Positions 45,375 to 56,484 of a DNA stretch of 64,000 nt are shown here, one piece after another. Numbering within the stretch: position 1 is the first letter of the stretch; the number at the start of each line of letters is the position of its first letter. The DNA is from Scheffersomyces stipitis CBS 6054 (Eukaryota; Ascomycota; Pichiomycetes; Serinales; Debaryomycetaceae). The notes under the pieces are model-generated. The model made no database searches. It was given only the letters and a program-made list of their open reading frames with translations, and was not told the origin of the DNA. The translations under genes were made by a program, and so were the position numbers. Where the stretch lies: the NCBI RefSeq assembly GCF_000209165.1, contig NC_009068.1:3224001-3288000 (forward strand). The letters are read 5' to 3'.

Positions 45375-47558
45375 ATGAATTCTATATGTCATTTAGCAAT
45401 GGAATCTTTTGTGCTTCACTTGGATCGTTTCCCTCTACACATAGTGGAGTCTATAATCTGTCATCTTCCCTTTCGTCTTGCTCTTGCTGTCGTTTCTAAC
45501 GGCTCCTCTCCGTATCAACACCCATTGCTCAATGCGGTTTACAGGAATATCGAAGTCAACACAGAGGAAGGCTATGACGATGATCCTCTATGTATGAGTC
45601 TAGAAAGACTCAGAAAGAGGTACCTTCTCGACAGCGCAGTAGCCTCTGTACATATGTCTGTATATATCCCAGTGGGGAACTTTGAAGTAGTTGCTGAGTT
45701 CATTGATAGAAACACCCATATCCATGTCCAAAATCTTCGAGTTATTGATGAACCATCAAAGGAATTGTTTACCCGAATGCTGACAATAGTCCAGCGAGTC
45801 AAAAAGCTCCTGTTCGAAACCCCTGAAGAATTCGACGAGGCCTCAGAGCAGGCCATGTTGGAATACACGCTCCCAGCAAACTTATACGGACTTCATACTT
45901 TCGATTTCCATACTGAAATGTACATGCCTCTCCATTTGCTGAAACTAGAACTTCAGATCTTCAGTTTCAAAGAAGATATCATTCAAAGTCTCCCTCCAAG
46001 CCTTGAATCACTTAGCATAATTTTACACCAAGCCGAACCGTTCCTATTACCGGATGAAATGGCTCTACTTCCGAAAACAATCAAATCATTACAGCTCGAG
46101 CAATGTTTGGTTCTACAAGGAAAAGGTGAAATCACGATTGATTTCCCCAACACTTTACAACTGTTCACATTCGTTGCCTATGAGAACTTTGAAAATCTCG
46201 TTCTCGACTTGTCAAATTTGATCAATTTAACAGATATTGATATAAATGGTCTACAATATAATCTTCCATTATCAGCATTCAAATTACCTGCCCTGATAGA
46301 AAATTTGCAGTTTAAATCGGGACTTCTATCCGAAGGCATGTACCAGATTGAAGAGCTTTCAAAATTGAAACAACTTCTGTTATTTAGAAGACCTAAACCC
46401 CAAAATAACGAATATGAGAATGAATTGAATTCATCCTTATTTAAAAGAGTTGTTCTACCTTCCGGCCTTCAACAATTCATCATACAAGATGGGTTTGGAA
46501 TCCTGTCGCAAGGATGCAATCCTCTTTTGCTTCGAAACTTTGACCTCCCAAAGGATTTGGCAAGATTGTCATTGGCCAACTGCACTTTGCATGCGATCCT
46601 TGAACATATGTCAAAATTGACGGACTTAAGTCTTACGAGTGTAGGCACTTTTGATCAACTATCGACATTACAGACTTTAACTAAATTGCGTATAACGAAC
46701 CTGAAGATACCATTATACTTTTGGGAAGATGTTTTACATATGGCAAGTTTGAGAAATTTGGAAGTTAGCTTTTGTGAACTTAAGGGTTTCCCTTTAAAGC
46801 TACCTGAAAGACTCGAGAGGTTGAACTTAGGGGAAAATAACATAACGGAAGTTAATGTTCAATTGCCGTACAAATTGTTTGACCTCAAACTATGTCGTAA
46901 CTTTATCACAAGCTTTATTATCATTGGCGAGAGCAAGTTGAGGAACTTGGACCTCGACATTAATAAGTTGACCGAGATCAATAATACCACTTTCCAGATT
47001 CCAGGAAGTGTTAAGGAACTATCCCTTCGAACCAACCCCATCACTACCGTGCACAAAGATTTTACGTTTCCCAGAGAAATTCGATTTCTTTACCTCAACC
47101 GAACTAGCATAGTTAAAGTAGAGGAGGTATTGGCAAAATTACCCCCACAAATAGTGGAATTGGAGATGGACAGTAAAAGAAGGGTTCAAGATGGCGACAA
47201 ACCAAAATCCATTCGAGTTAGTTCTCCTACCCTTTGGAAGGCCAGCATCATGAATTGCTTGGTAGACTGTGAAATAATCTGGGAAGACTGTTCCAATCTT
47301 GAATATATTGATATGAGTTATAATACCATTGAAGTGATACGTGTTGAAACGTTTCCTCTCTCGTTGAAGAGTTTGCGCTTGAAGCAGTGTGGTTTGCGAG
47401 AAGTAGAAGGAGACTTTTATAAGTTGCCGAACTTGTTGTTAGCTGATCTACGAAACAACAATTCACTTTCATGGTCGAACGAACAAAGAGAGCTTAATAA
47501 GAATGTTCGTCTAGTACAAGAATCTGATTTCGAGGATGATACTGAATCTGAATCCTAA
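45375..47558 (+). CDS. F-box-like leucine-rich-repeat protein
   Basis: 727 aa from the ATG at 45375, or 719 aa from the ATG at 45399, which starts directly before the F-box-like segment (FPLHIVESIICHLPFRLALAVV). The remainder is a long series of irregular leucine-rich repeats of the LxxLxLxxNxLTxL type (for example LRNLDLDINKLTEI, LKSLRLKQCGLREV, LLLADLRNNNSL), with acidic C-terminal tail. The arrangement suggests an SCF ubiquitin-ligase substrate receptor. Related F-box/LRR proteins form expanded families in CTG-clade yeasts as far as I recall. Substrate unknown. CTG codons inside it should be read as Ser. Confidence 0.8.
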   Translation: MNSICHLAMESFVLHLDRFPLHIVESIICHLPFRLALAVVSNGSSPYQHPLLNAVYRNIEVNTEEGYDDDPLCMSLERLRKRYLLDSAVASVHMSVYIPVGNFEVVAEFIDRNTHIHVQNLRVIDEPSKELFTRMLTIVQRVKKLLFETPEEFDEASEQAMLEYTLPANLYGLHTFDFHTEMYMPLHLLKLELQIFSFKEDIIQSLPPSLESLSIILHQAEPFLLPDEMALLPKTIKSLQLEQCLVLQGKGEITIDFPNTLQLFTFVAYENFENLVLDLSNLINLTDIDINGLQYNLPLSAFKLPALIENLQFKSGLLSEGMYQIEELSKLKQLLLFRRPKPQNNEYENELNSSLFKRVVLPSGLQQFIIQDGFGILSQGCNPLLLRNFDLPKDLARLSLANCTLHAILEHMSKLTDLSLTSVGTFDQLSTLQTLTKLRITNLKIPLYFWEDVLHMASLRNLEVSFCELKGFPLKLPERLERLNLGENNITEVNVQLPYKLFDLKLCRNFITSFIIIGESKLRNLDLDINKLTEINNTTFQIPGSVKELSLRTNPITTVHKDFTFPREIRFLYLNRTSIVKVEEVLAKLPPQIVELEMDSKRRVQDGDKPKSIRVSSPTLWKASIMNCLVDCEIIWEDCSNLEYIDMSYNTIEVIRVETFPLSLKSLRLKQCGLREVEGDFYKLPNLLLADLRNNNSLSWSNEQRELNKNVRLVQESDFEDDTESES

Positions 47559-48138
47559 AATCACTGTTCGCAGCCAAATTTGTTGCATAAGAACACTGAA
47601 AAATTATTTAGATTCCTTAACGAGTGAAAGTCTATCCGGTAAAAGTAGTAATTTGCACCCAGAAGTTGCATTTAGCCTAAATAGAGACATTATCGGGCGA
47701 ACTCTTGTTCGCTTTGAACTTATTCTGTAGAGTATATGAAGCCTCTGTGAAACATATGAGTTTTTTTATTCCCATTCAGTACATTAGCAGAGAACAAGCA
47801 GCCAATAATTGCTAACTCGTCCAAAACCGTTCTTTTTAAGCAATCGTTTGCTCATCAAGGTCGCTTGTGTATATCTAGTAGTCTGAAGTGGCTTTGACCT
47901 TCTTAAGTCCCTCTCGTCCCATCTTTATCCCGAGTCCAATCACATCTTCTATTATCTTGCTTACACTGCATATGATTTTGTGGGGTACGCTCGACCCCCC
48001 ACCTTCCGTTATCTAAGCCTGACAGCGGATATCGATTTTTCACAATTGTCCACTCTCGATCCCGTATTGAAACTCGGTTCCTTTCTTAGTTTTCCTCCTT
48101 ATAGCAACACCTCGACGTTATTCCATTCATTTCTCGCC
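47559..48138. promoter_or_regulatory. CYB2 upstream region with an ATG-less open frame and a uORF
   Basis: The CYB2 reading frame stays open upstream from 47887 to the first ATG at 48139 (84 codons) without any ATG. A separate short uORF (ATG 47972 to TAA 48016) lies in another frame. The open stretch could be chance, part of a 5' exon, or a non-AUG-initiated presequence. Confidence 0.45.
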
Positions 48139-49806
48139 ATGGTCGATATAGAAGAGGTCAGAAAACACAACACCAAGAAAGACTGCTGGGTCATTATCCA
48201 CGGCAAAGCCTACGATGTCTCCGATTTTGTGGATGAACATCCTGGTGGGTCTGCCATCATTGTAAAGTTTGCTGGAAAAGATGCTACTAAGGCCTTTGAC
48301 CCTATTCATCCAGGAGATACGTTGACGAAGTACTTGGCTACCAAATATCACAAGGGTGAAGTTACGGGTGAGATCACGAAACCCAAAGCACCTAAACCTG
48401 TAGCAGAATCTGCACCTGCTCCTTCTGCGCCTTCCTCGAGCTCGTCATCAAGTTCTTCACCCGAGACTGTAGACGAGTTCGATGTTGAATATGATGAACA
48501 TGAAAACAAGGCTCCAATTTCTTCCTCTGTTGCTTCTACTACTCCTCCATCTTCTGCGGAAGAGGATGATGAATATGACGATGATGAAGACGATCCTCCT
48601 TCAGAACAAGAATTGCTCAGGAGAAAGATGGTCAAGAAGAAGCCAGATTTGTCGCAAATGTACAACTTAAACGACTTTGAGTTTGTAGCTCGTCACACCA
48701 TGGAAAAGACTGCCTGGTCATATTACTCCTCTGGCTGTGACGACGAAATCACATTGCGTGAAAATCATGCTTCATACCAGAGAGTGTTTTTCAAACCTCG
48801 TGTCCTTGTAGACGTGACAAATATTGACTTGTCTACGACAATGTTGGGTACCAAAGTGTCCTCTCCATTTTATATCACGGCTACTGCTTTAGGTAGATTG
48901 GGCCACGACGATGGAGAATGTGTGTTGACTAGATCGGCAGCTAAACAGGACATCATCCAGATGATTCCAACATTGGCTTCCTGTTCCTTTGACGAGATTG
49001 TCGACGCGGCTACTGATAAACAAACTCAGTGGTTACAGTTGTATGTCAATAAGGACAGAGAAATATGTGAAAACATTGTACGTCATGCAGAAAAAAGAGG
49101 CATCAAGGGCCTTTTTATCACCGTCGATGCTCCACAGTTGGGTCGTCGTGAAAAGGATATGAGGTCGAAGAATATCGAAGATTTGAGTCATGTTCAGGGA
49201 GATGATGAGGAAGCGGACCGTACTCAAGGTGCGGCGAGGGCCATTTCTTCTTTCATCGATACTAGTTTGAATTGGAAGGATATCAAATGGTTCAGATCCA
49301 TCACTAAAATGCCTATCATCTTGAAGGGGATCCAAACAGTAGAGGATTCTCTTTTAGCTGTTGAGCATGGTGTGGATGGTATTGTGTTGTCCAATCATGG
49401 AGGCAGACAATTGGAGTTCCTGAAGCCTCCTTTGGAAGTTTTGATCGAATTGATGCCGGTGTTGAGACTGAAGGGTTTACAGGATAAACTTGAGATCTAT
49501 CTTGATGGCGGTGTCAGAAGAGCGACAGATGTATTGAAGGCTATCTGTTTAGGAGCAAAAGGTGTAGGTATAGGTAGACCCTTCCTCTATGCCATGTCTA
49601 CCTACGGCGATGCGGGTGTGTACAAGGCTATTCAGATCTTGAAGGACGAGATGATCATGAACATGAGGTTGTTGGGTGTCACCAGCATTGACCAGTTGAA
49701 CGAATCGTATGTCGACGTCAGGAACTTCCAAACCAGATATTTGCCAGAGGATAAGTTGTTTGGCAAAGTGTACGAACCCTTGGTCAGTCCTGCTTTCAAG
49801 CTTTAG
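48139..49806 (+). CDS. CYB2: CYB2-type flavocytochrome b2 (L-lactate dehydrogenase, cytochrome)
   Basis: 555 aa from the first ATG. The N-terminal cytochrome b5 domain has heme ligands His34 (in DEHPGG) and His57 (in DPIHPGD). A Ser/Pro then Asp/Glu-rich linker (about 90-165) follows, then an FMN-dependent alpha-hydroxyacid dehydrogenase barrel: YYSSGCDDE, TVDAPQLGRREKDMR, catalytic His420 and Arg423 in LSNHGGRQ, and DGGVRRATDVLKAICLGAKGVGIGRP. It oxidises L-lactate to pyruvate and passes electrons to cytochrome c. Unlike S. cerevisiae Cyb2, no presequence precedes the b5 domain when the first ATG is used, so location in the intermembrane space is unproven. Residue 428 is a CTG codon where the yeast enzyme has Ser. 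Confidence 0.9.
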   Translation: MVDIEEVRKHNTKKDCWVIIHGKAYDVSDFVDEHPGGSAIIVKFAGKDATKAFDPIHPGDTLTKYLATKYHKGEVTGEITKPKAPKPVAESAPAPSAPSSSSSSSSSPETVDEFDVEYDEHENKAPISSSVASTTPPSSAEEDDEYDDDEDDPPSEQELLRRKMVKKKPDLSQMYNLNDFEFVARHTMEKTAWSYYSSGCDDEITLRENHASYQRVFFKPRVLVDVTNIDLSTTMLGTKVSSPFYITATALGRLGHDDGECVLTRSAAKQDIIQMIPTLASCSFDEIVDAATDKQTQWLQLYVNKDREICENIVRHAEKRGIKGLFITVDAPQLGRREKDMRSKNIEDLSHVQGDDEEADRTQGAARAISSFIDTSLNWKDIKWFRSITKMPIILKGIQTVEDSLLAVEHGVDGIVLSNHGGRQLEFLKPPLEVLIELMPVLRLKGLQDKLEIYLDGGVRRATDVLKAICLGAKGVGIGRPFLYAMSTYGDAGVYKAIQILKDEMIMNMRLLGVTSIDQLNESYVDVRNFQTRYLPEDKLFGKVYEPLVSPAFKL

Positions 49807-52529
49807 TGTATAGATTTCTACGTTATACAGATTATTAAACTACTTATAAACTGCATTTCAATTCTTGCAAAACTTTTGATATTGTTGAAGACATTGTTCT
49901 AGATCATTACTGATTATGCTAGACTGAACAAAAAATGAGAAGATTACGAGAAGGAATTGAGTTGCAGCCGTTATGCAAAGTTGCACCCAAAAGATAACTA
50001 CAGAAGTCTGTTGTGTAATTTCCTAGAGTCGTCTACCACTGTCGTTGCCACAAAATATGAAGTTACTATTTTGTCTGAAATCAACACTTATACGCTGAAC
50101 CAATCGGTGACCTTTCTTTATGTTCATCTTGGTGTGGCTAGATTTGTGAAATCGTTCGAAGTTCTTTATACGGAAAAGTGACTCATTTTTCCGTTAAGCC
50201 GTTTTGCTGAGCGAGTGAAGGCTGCGAAAGAAGAATAGAGTTAAATCTTTGACAAGTGAAGAATAGAAAATCACAGTGGCCTAGAAGTCATAAATGTTAG
50301 AAAAGGGAATCAGATAAATTCATAACAAGACAGAGCAATACCGCCCAACAGTAAGGAATACAGAACAGTAATGTTAGAAACGGAAAAACTGATCGTGTAT
50401 ATCGAGAATTCTACGCTTTTGAGTTAGAAAGTGCGCTCAGTTCCTTCTGTCTCAATTTGAGTTGGAATCTCAATCTAAAACGAGAATGACAACTTCATGT
50501 CTCCGATGAAGCCTACGAGATCTACATCTACTACATTGGTTTCTTTGTCTTGCCAGTTCATCACGAAAAACGGAAGTGGCCGATCAAATTCCATGTTATC
50601 ACGTGACATACCTAAGGCACCTGTCATTATCTATTTGTGCCATTTTGTAGAATGTGTCACTTTCCTCCACATCCCTGTCAGCATTAGTAAGTGTGTAATT
50701 GCTGTGGAGGAAGTCGAGGTTGCAGGAAGCTTCTGGCTAAGATCAAAAGTAATTACGTTTCATTGCGGCTGGAGCGGAAGAAACCGATTGAAAAAACCCA
50801 CGTCATACTCGTTGAAAAAAAGTAGAATTGTCAAAAATGGCCAGATCTCGGGAATCGTGCCGCAGAAGCTGTCGTCATCACGGAATCTGTGAATTGGGCA
50901 GAGATAACGAACTCATTGTTGAAGGTGATGAATTAAGAATAGACTGGTTGTTCGAGCGTCTGCAGGACGTTACATTCAAAACGAAGAAAAATTTTCCGGG
51001 TAAAGTGCTGGCTTGGGAGTTACGCAAGGTGCCTGGAATTACGTCGACAATAGACGATCAAGCAAATTGGAAGGAGATAGGAACCAAGGAGAGAGAAGAG
51101 AGGTTCTAATTATGAAAATAAGAAAATAGGCGACATGCTCTATACATGGCGGATAAATCGGAAGTCTGTGTATCATGGATGCCTTTGAGATTTAGCGACT
51201 GCTTTAGTGGAGACGAGATGCTGCTGGCGGAAATGTAGTCTAATAGCGAGATATTCCACTCGCAGCAAGTTCCGAGTCTCCCTAAGATTAATGTGGAACC
51301 GCTACACTTTTTTCGCTAAAATTGGAATATCCGCTACGACTTAGCGAACTTAGGCATGATGACCAGAATGATTAACACCACCAGAAGGGCTGGATCAATC
51401 AGGTCTTGATACCGTAGCTTCCAGATGCAACCCGCAAAGCACGTTTATCGCTATTCTCTTATCGTTCTGTTCTTATCTAGAGCATCTACATATCATCATT
51501 ACCGAGACTTCCTATGCTTGGCTCCTTCTGCCACTGTAGATCTCTCGCTAAAAGTTGTGTTGGGAGAGCCATTGGAGTCATTACGAAGTTTCAAAGATCA
51601 GAGCCTCTGCCATTCGTGTTGCACTCTTCAAGCTCTGGCTAGTACCCGTAGCTTAATTCTCTTGTTCTTCGGACTTCAAATCCTAGTTTCAAGATCGTGT
51701 TTGGTAGATATTCGTAGCGAACGCTGCTAGACTCCTTACCACTCTCAGCTCGCAGTCTCGCTAAATGTAGCAGGCATTTTTCCCTGGTGCCCAATTCACA
51801 CTTTCCGCGCTATTGTTCTGTCACCACGAACTAAAATAGTCACTAATTTGTTCCCACAAATTCGCACTCGCACAGTAATTTCGATTTTCTTGTCTCATTA
51901 TATAAATTCTTATTTCTAATTCTACTTTTGTTAATTTACATTTTCTATTTCCACCAGTATTTCTCTTCTTCATACTAGTGCACATTCTTGCTACAGCCCG
52001 CTATTTGGCGTATCTCGACCTCACGCTTCCTAAACTCGGCCAAAGTCCCAGATTTCTGGACAGCCTGTTGGCATTTCTAAGCGCAGATCTGAATTGTATC
52101 TGCTGGCTCATCGACTACACCTCGAGCACATCCCACGCCACAAACACAATAGTACCTTGTTTGAGAGTATAGAACGATTCTATACGTGAATCTTGACATA
52201 TTTTGAATATTCTTTCGAGAGTTTTCATTGCTTTGGTCCCAGTTGGATATTCGTATCTTTTGGTCAGAATCTCACCGCACCAGTACAAGAACCTTACATA
52301 TCATCTCCAATAGCAGTATAGCTTGCTATAAGGAACAGCCTACCGTAAGATATCGAAAGTTATTTTAATTGCCCATTGGGTGCCATAATCACACCTTAAC
52401 TTATCTTTTCACATCTACGCTTACTTAAAAGCCAAAGGTCAGTACTATCCATTCTCACTCGTATAACCGGTGCTTTACAACTTTACGTAATTTCTTCACA
52501 TCCACTGCCGTTTTGACTTCATCCATAAA
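49807..52529. other. 2.7-kb upstream region of the copper-fist gene
   Basis: TCACGTGA at 50599-50606. A 90-codon plus-strand frame from ATG 50837 to TAA 51109 is open and charged, but contains two CTG codons and resembles no family I know; treated as a doubtful ORF. Nothing else seen. A long promoter fits a regulator gene. Confidence 0.4.
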
Positions 52530-54467
52530 ATGGTATTAATCAACGGTGTAAAGTATGCCTGTGAACGGTGCATTCGTGGTCACAGAGTCACCACCTGCAC
52601 CCACACTGACCAGCCGTTAACCATGATCAAACCAAAAGGAAGACCCGCTTCACAATGTCAGCATTGCCGCGACCAGCGTAAAATGAAAAACCTCCATACA
52701 ACTTGTACTTGTGGAAAAAAAGGAAAATCTCCTGGAATGCATTTGGCCTCTTGTCCCTGCCACAAGAACTCACATTGTACTTGTTCAGCTAATCAGGCAG
52801 CAAAAAAAGTGGGCGTCGCTCCTCAAGGCAACATTCATCACCAAACAGCCTCGGAACGAGCTAAAAAGAAGTCGTTGATCACGGCAGCTAACGCTGATTT
52901 GTTGAAAAGATCTGCCTCTACGTCTTCGAACTCGAATTTGAATAGTAACTCGTCGAACGGAAATCCTTCAACTTCACCTAGAAGCCTGAACGGCACATCG
53001 TCAACATTCACAGCGTCAAACTCTCTTAACAATTACGTGATCGAAGATGTCATTGTCCCCTTTGAAACCAGCAACGGCTTGTTTGACTTGTTTTCCTCGG
53101 CTGCTCCGTCGGAAAACAACACTTCCAACAACAGCATCAACGGCTCTAAAACTAACCTCAACGATCCCTTCAACACCGGAAGTAATTCCAATTCTGCTGG
53201 CTCATTGAGCCCAAGCTCTAACTTCAACAATAACAATAATACTACAATGAACGGTACTAATAGTATCAGTTTAAGCAACAACAACTACAACGACCTCTCT
53301 TACGACACCAATAACGACACAGCTTACGAAAAAGACTCAATTGATCTTCCCACACTTGCAACTGATATAAAGCGCCACTACAATAATCCCGATATCGATG
53401 CCCATTTATCACCTACAGAACTCGAGTTGGTGGATCACATGTTTCCCTTGTTTCCCTTAGTGGGAACAGCCAGTTTTGACAGCGACCTGAACCAGCCACT
53501 TCTGTCAATTCCACAGAACAACATATTCACTTCTCTTCATGAAAAAAGTGCTCCTATGAGCACAACCTTCACCAACTTGACTGGTACAAATGGAAATGGA
53601 AACTCCAAAGTTAATCCCCTCGTAAACTCGAACGGAAGTAACAATTCCAATGCAAACGTAACGAATACTAATGCAGACAGTAACGTAAGTACGGATCTTT
53701 CGCATTCGCTGTCTATCAAATCTCTCAACAGACCACATCAGCCCAAACCAGTAAGACCTATTCCCCAGCCTAGTGCTACACCGCAATCGACTTCTTCTAA
53801 TGTTAACTCAACCAATAGCGGCAATAATCATTACCAACCTATACGGCCTAAAAGGCCCGAAAGTGTCTTATCTATAGCGTCGAATTCGTCCAGTCGCTCT
53901 TTTGATGTAAACCATAACCACAACTCGTCGTTTATAGTAGGAGGAATACCCAACTCTACAAATTCTGCTGCGTATCCTCCGAGTGGACTTTATGGGGCCT
54001 ATGATGTGCACAATGTTGCCAGTGGCTTCCATAGTGACGACAGTCCTCATTATCACCATTTTGGAGGTACAGGCTTGGGGTCAACTTCTTCTTCAACGAA
54101 TATAGCCTCGAATCAGAATGAAAGTGATTTTGCCAACTCCGAAAACTGGTTTTCTGAACTCGCTTCAAATAACAATAAAAGAACCACTTCGTTGTCAACA
54201 TCGTCGTCGTTTGCTAACATATATGAGAATCAGAAGAACGGCTTATCTGAAGATCGGAAGGTTTCCGGTACACCTGACGTACTGAATGGGGACATCTACG
54301 GCAACAGCAAACTTACTAGTGCAGTCCCAGAAGAGAACGGTGAAGAACAAAACTATTCTTCTTCTGTACCTCCTGCTCAGGCACCAATGGACTATGAGGT
54401 CAATTTGCCGATGTTCCAAGATTTGTTGCCTCTGTTTGACGGAAAGAGTTTTGACCAAGACTTCTAA
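52530..54467 (+). CDS. HAA1: Copper-fist transcription factor (HAA1/CUP2 type)
   Basis: The 645-aa protein begins with a copper-fist DNA-binding domain: MVLINGVKYACERCIRGHR with zinc ligands C11, C14, C23 and H25, and the KGRPASQC minor-groove motif. CTC, CPC and CTC pairs (about 69-91) follow, of the kind that form the Cu(I) cluster in Ace1/Cup2. The rest is Ser/Asn-rich, ending in a hydrophobic-acidic segment (LPMFQDLLPLFDGKSFDQDF) that could activate transcription. The N-terminal 40 residues match S. cerevisiae Haa1 (weak-acid response) better than Cup2 as I recall them. In CTG yeasts this gene is usually the single HAA1/CUP2 homologue, so copper and acid functions cannot be separated here. 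Confidence 0.85.
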   Translation: MVLINGVKYACERCIRGHRVTTCTHTDQPLTMIKPKGRPASQCQHCRDQRKMKNLHTTCTCGKKGKSPGMHLASCPCHKNSHCTCSANQAAKKVGVAPQGNIHHQTASERAKKKSLITAANADLLKRSASTSSNSNLNSNSSNGNPSTSPRSLNGTSSTFTASNSLNNYVIEDVIVPFETSNGLFDLFSSAAPSENNTSNNSINGSKTNLNDPFNTGSNSNSAGSLSPSSNFNNNNNTTMNGTNSISLSNNNYNDLSYDTNNDTAYEKDSIDLPTLATDIKRHYNNPDIDAHLSPTELELVDHMFPLFPLVGTASFDSDLNQPLLSIPQNNIFTSLHEKSAPMSTTFTNLTGTNGNGNSKVNPLVNSNGSNNSNANVTNTNADSNVSTDLSHSLSIKSLNRPHQPKPVRPIPQPSATPQSTSSNVNSTNSGNNHYQPIRPKRPESVLSIASNSSSRSFDVNHNHNSSFIVGGIPNSTNSAAYPPSGLYGAYDVHNVASGFHSDDSPHYHHFGGTGLGSTSSSTNIASNQNESDFANSENWFSELASNNNKRTTSLSTSSSFANIYENQKNGLSEDRKVSGTPDVLNGDIYGNSKLTSAVPEENGEEQNYSSSVPPAQAPMDYEVNLPMFQDLLPLFDGKSFDQDF

Positions 54468-54730
54468 TTATCAGAATAACCAGAATATCAAAACAGACAT
54501 AGCTAAGATCCTTGCTCTGGACAATTATAGAATATGTACAATAGGCAATAGGGCGTTGTGTGTTGTTTCCTTGATATTTTGAATTTATTCACCGACTGGA
54601 GTATGAAGTTCTATAGGATGTAATTGAATAGAAGTATAATGTATATTTAATTACAGATAAGCTATCATTTCATATAACCTCTTTATCAGAAATAGTTATT
54701 GGTAGTATGCTTAGATCAATTCAACACTAT

Positions 54731-55999
54731 CTATTTATCTAGGTCCAAATTTTGGAGTCTATTGATATTGGAATCCATGGTGATGACGTTATTTGTTTTG
54801 GAGGAATTTATATCATGACGTAATTCTGAGGCATGGCTCTTTGGCTCTATGATAGTGTTAGTGGGTGCATTAACCGCATCTTTGAGATACAAGGCAAGAA
54901 GCTCATCGGGAACTTCCAAGATAGACTTCTGTTCTATCTGCTGAATTTTACATAAACGAATAAGGTACTCCAAGATAGACAAGGAACTATTTCTTATCTC
55001 CTTGGTGAGCGTCTCATTTCCTACTGCTTCTTCATCATCTTCGTCGTCGTCGTCATCGTCAAATTCACCTTTATGAAGTTCACCTAAGGCTATCCACTCT
55101 TCTGCTCCAGTTTTATCATCCACCAATTTGATTATGAGAACCGGTGAATTTCGACTTTCTAATCTCAAAAGTTTACCTGAAGCACTGAAGAACATTCGGG
55201 AAATTGTCAACAGATCATACGACTTTAGCTGAGGCTTGGACTCATCTTCGTCGTGGTATCTCGTATCGTTGAAATCTTCAAGAATATCAAGATTATAAGC
55301 ATAATTGTCTTTGCCCTTCGTGATTTTGACCAGACACCTAGCAAATGTCTCCTTCCAGGAGATGAGCGAAAGCTCGTCAAGCGATTCTTTCTCAATGTAC
55401 TTCATTCTGCTGGGATTATAGAATATAGAGTACATAACCATATCAAAAGTAGGGCCCACTTGTTCTAATTGGTTATCAGTCGTAGCTATGTTGATGTAAT
55501 TGGCTGCCTGTAGCAATCTTCCTGGCGAAATCGAATTCGTGGTGATAGAACCTTTCATATTCACGCCAGAAGAAATCAACGACAAGTTCAAGATCGGTAT
55601 GGCCTCGTTCAAATGAGACAACAACCCCTTCATATATTCTTCTACTTTTTTCACCAGTTCCTTTTCGTTACCGTTTGTAAGTTGCTTTGAAATTTTGTCT
55701 ACAGTTTCGTCAAAGGCATCGAACTCCTGCTGCAACTCGTCGATAAATTCCACAGTAGCTTCTAGTATAGAATTTCCTCGAGCAGCAGCCAACTTAATGA
55801 GATCGATTGAAATCGAAACTATGTTGATTTTAGTTTGGATCTTGTTTCTGGTAACTTCGATTCGTTTTTTTTCAGACTCTGGCAATTGCTCGAGAAACTT
55901 CGTCACAGTTCGTATAGCGTATCCCGAGGCTATCAGGATTCCTGAACGTATAGCAAACGACACAGCCTGGTTACTAGCTTTGGCAATAATTTGGTCCAT
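54731..55999 (-). CDS. YRB30: YRB30, Ran-GTP-binding protein
   Basis: The 422-aa protein aligns from residue 1 with S. cerevisiae Yrb30 as I recall it: MDxIxAKAxxQAVxFAIxSGI, then the helical IDLIKLAAARGN segment and the VGPTFDMVMYSIFYNPS block. Yrb30 binds Ran (Gsp1)-GTP, blocks GAP-stimulated hydrolysis and shuttles out of the nucleus via Crm1. An acidic run (DDDDDDEDDEE, about 316-328) lies in the second half. Residue 22 is a CTG codon where the yeast protein has Ser. It is divergent from RAD54 across 485 bp. Confidence 0.85.
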   Translation of the reverse strand: MDQIIAKASNQAVSFAIRSGILIASGYAIRTVTKFLEQLPESEKKRIEVTRNKIQTKINIVSISIDLIKLAAARGNSILEATVEFIDELQQEFDAFDETVDKISKQLTNGNEKELVKKVEEYMKGLLSHLNEAIPILNLSLISSGVNMKGSITTNSISPGRLLQAANYINIATTDNQLEQVGPTFDMVMYSIFYNPSRMKYIEKESLDELSLISWKETFARCLVKITKGKDNYAYNLDILEDFNDTRYHDEDESKPQLKSYDLLTISRMFFSASGKLLRLESRNSPVLIIKLVDDKTGAEEWIALGELHKGEFDDDDDDEDDEEAVGNETLTKEIRNSSLSILEYLIRLCKIQQIEQKSILEVPDELLALYLKDAVNAPTNTIIEPKSHASELRHDINSSKTNNVITMDSNINRLQNLDLDK

Positions 56000-56484
56000 T
56001 GTAGAATGGCAAGGTTAAGAATTAGCTGTATGGATATTGAAGCAATTAAAAATTCCAATTGTATTATAGTAGAAGAAGAAGCAAGGAGTAGTGAGATCTG
56101 GTACAAATGGTGTTTCCAATACAAAAATTAATGGAATTGGTCAAATAGAAAATACCAGTTCTTCGAGAAATACAGCTAACAGTGAATAATCTTAGATAGC
56201 TAAAAGATACAAAGAATCTGGGTGAACATACAAATCTATAGTGATAATTAATGGACTCTTCTACTGGAGCTATACTAATAATTCTAATGTCGCGGCTGCT
56301 GCACAATGTCGCGATTTGAATGTTTATATTTACTTTTCGCTTTTCACAACCATTTCGCATCTTCTATTGACTTACTAATTTGCATTAATTTGTAAGTCTT
56401 TAATTGTTTGCGTTCTTTTTTTTTTAATTGACATCAAACTCGTTTGTTTTCTGTTCTACTTTTGCATTTTAGGCTCATATATTC
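56000..56484. promoter_or_regulatory. Divergent YRB30/RAD54 promoter with paired AATGTCGC sites
   Basis: Two direct AATGTCGCG copies at 56286-56294 and 56305-56313, 19 bp apart, lie 172-199 bp before the RAD54 ATG. I saw no ACGCGT (MluI cell-cycle box). Confidence 0.5.

Noticed and set aside
50837..51109. 90-codon charged frame upstream of the copper-fist gene
   Set aside because: Random-looking codon choice including two CTG codons, no family resemblance, within a long promoter region.
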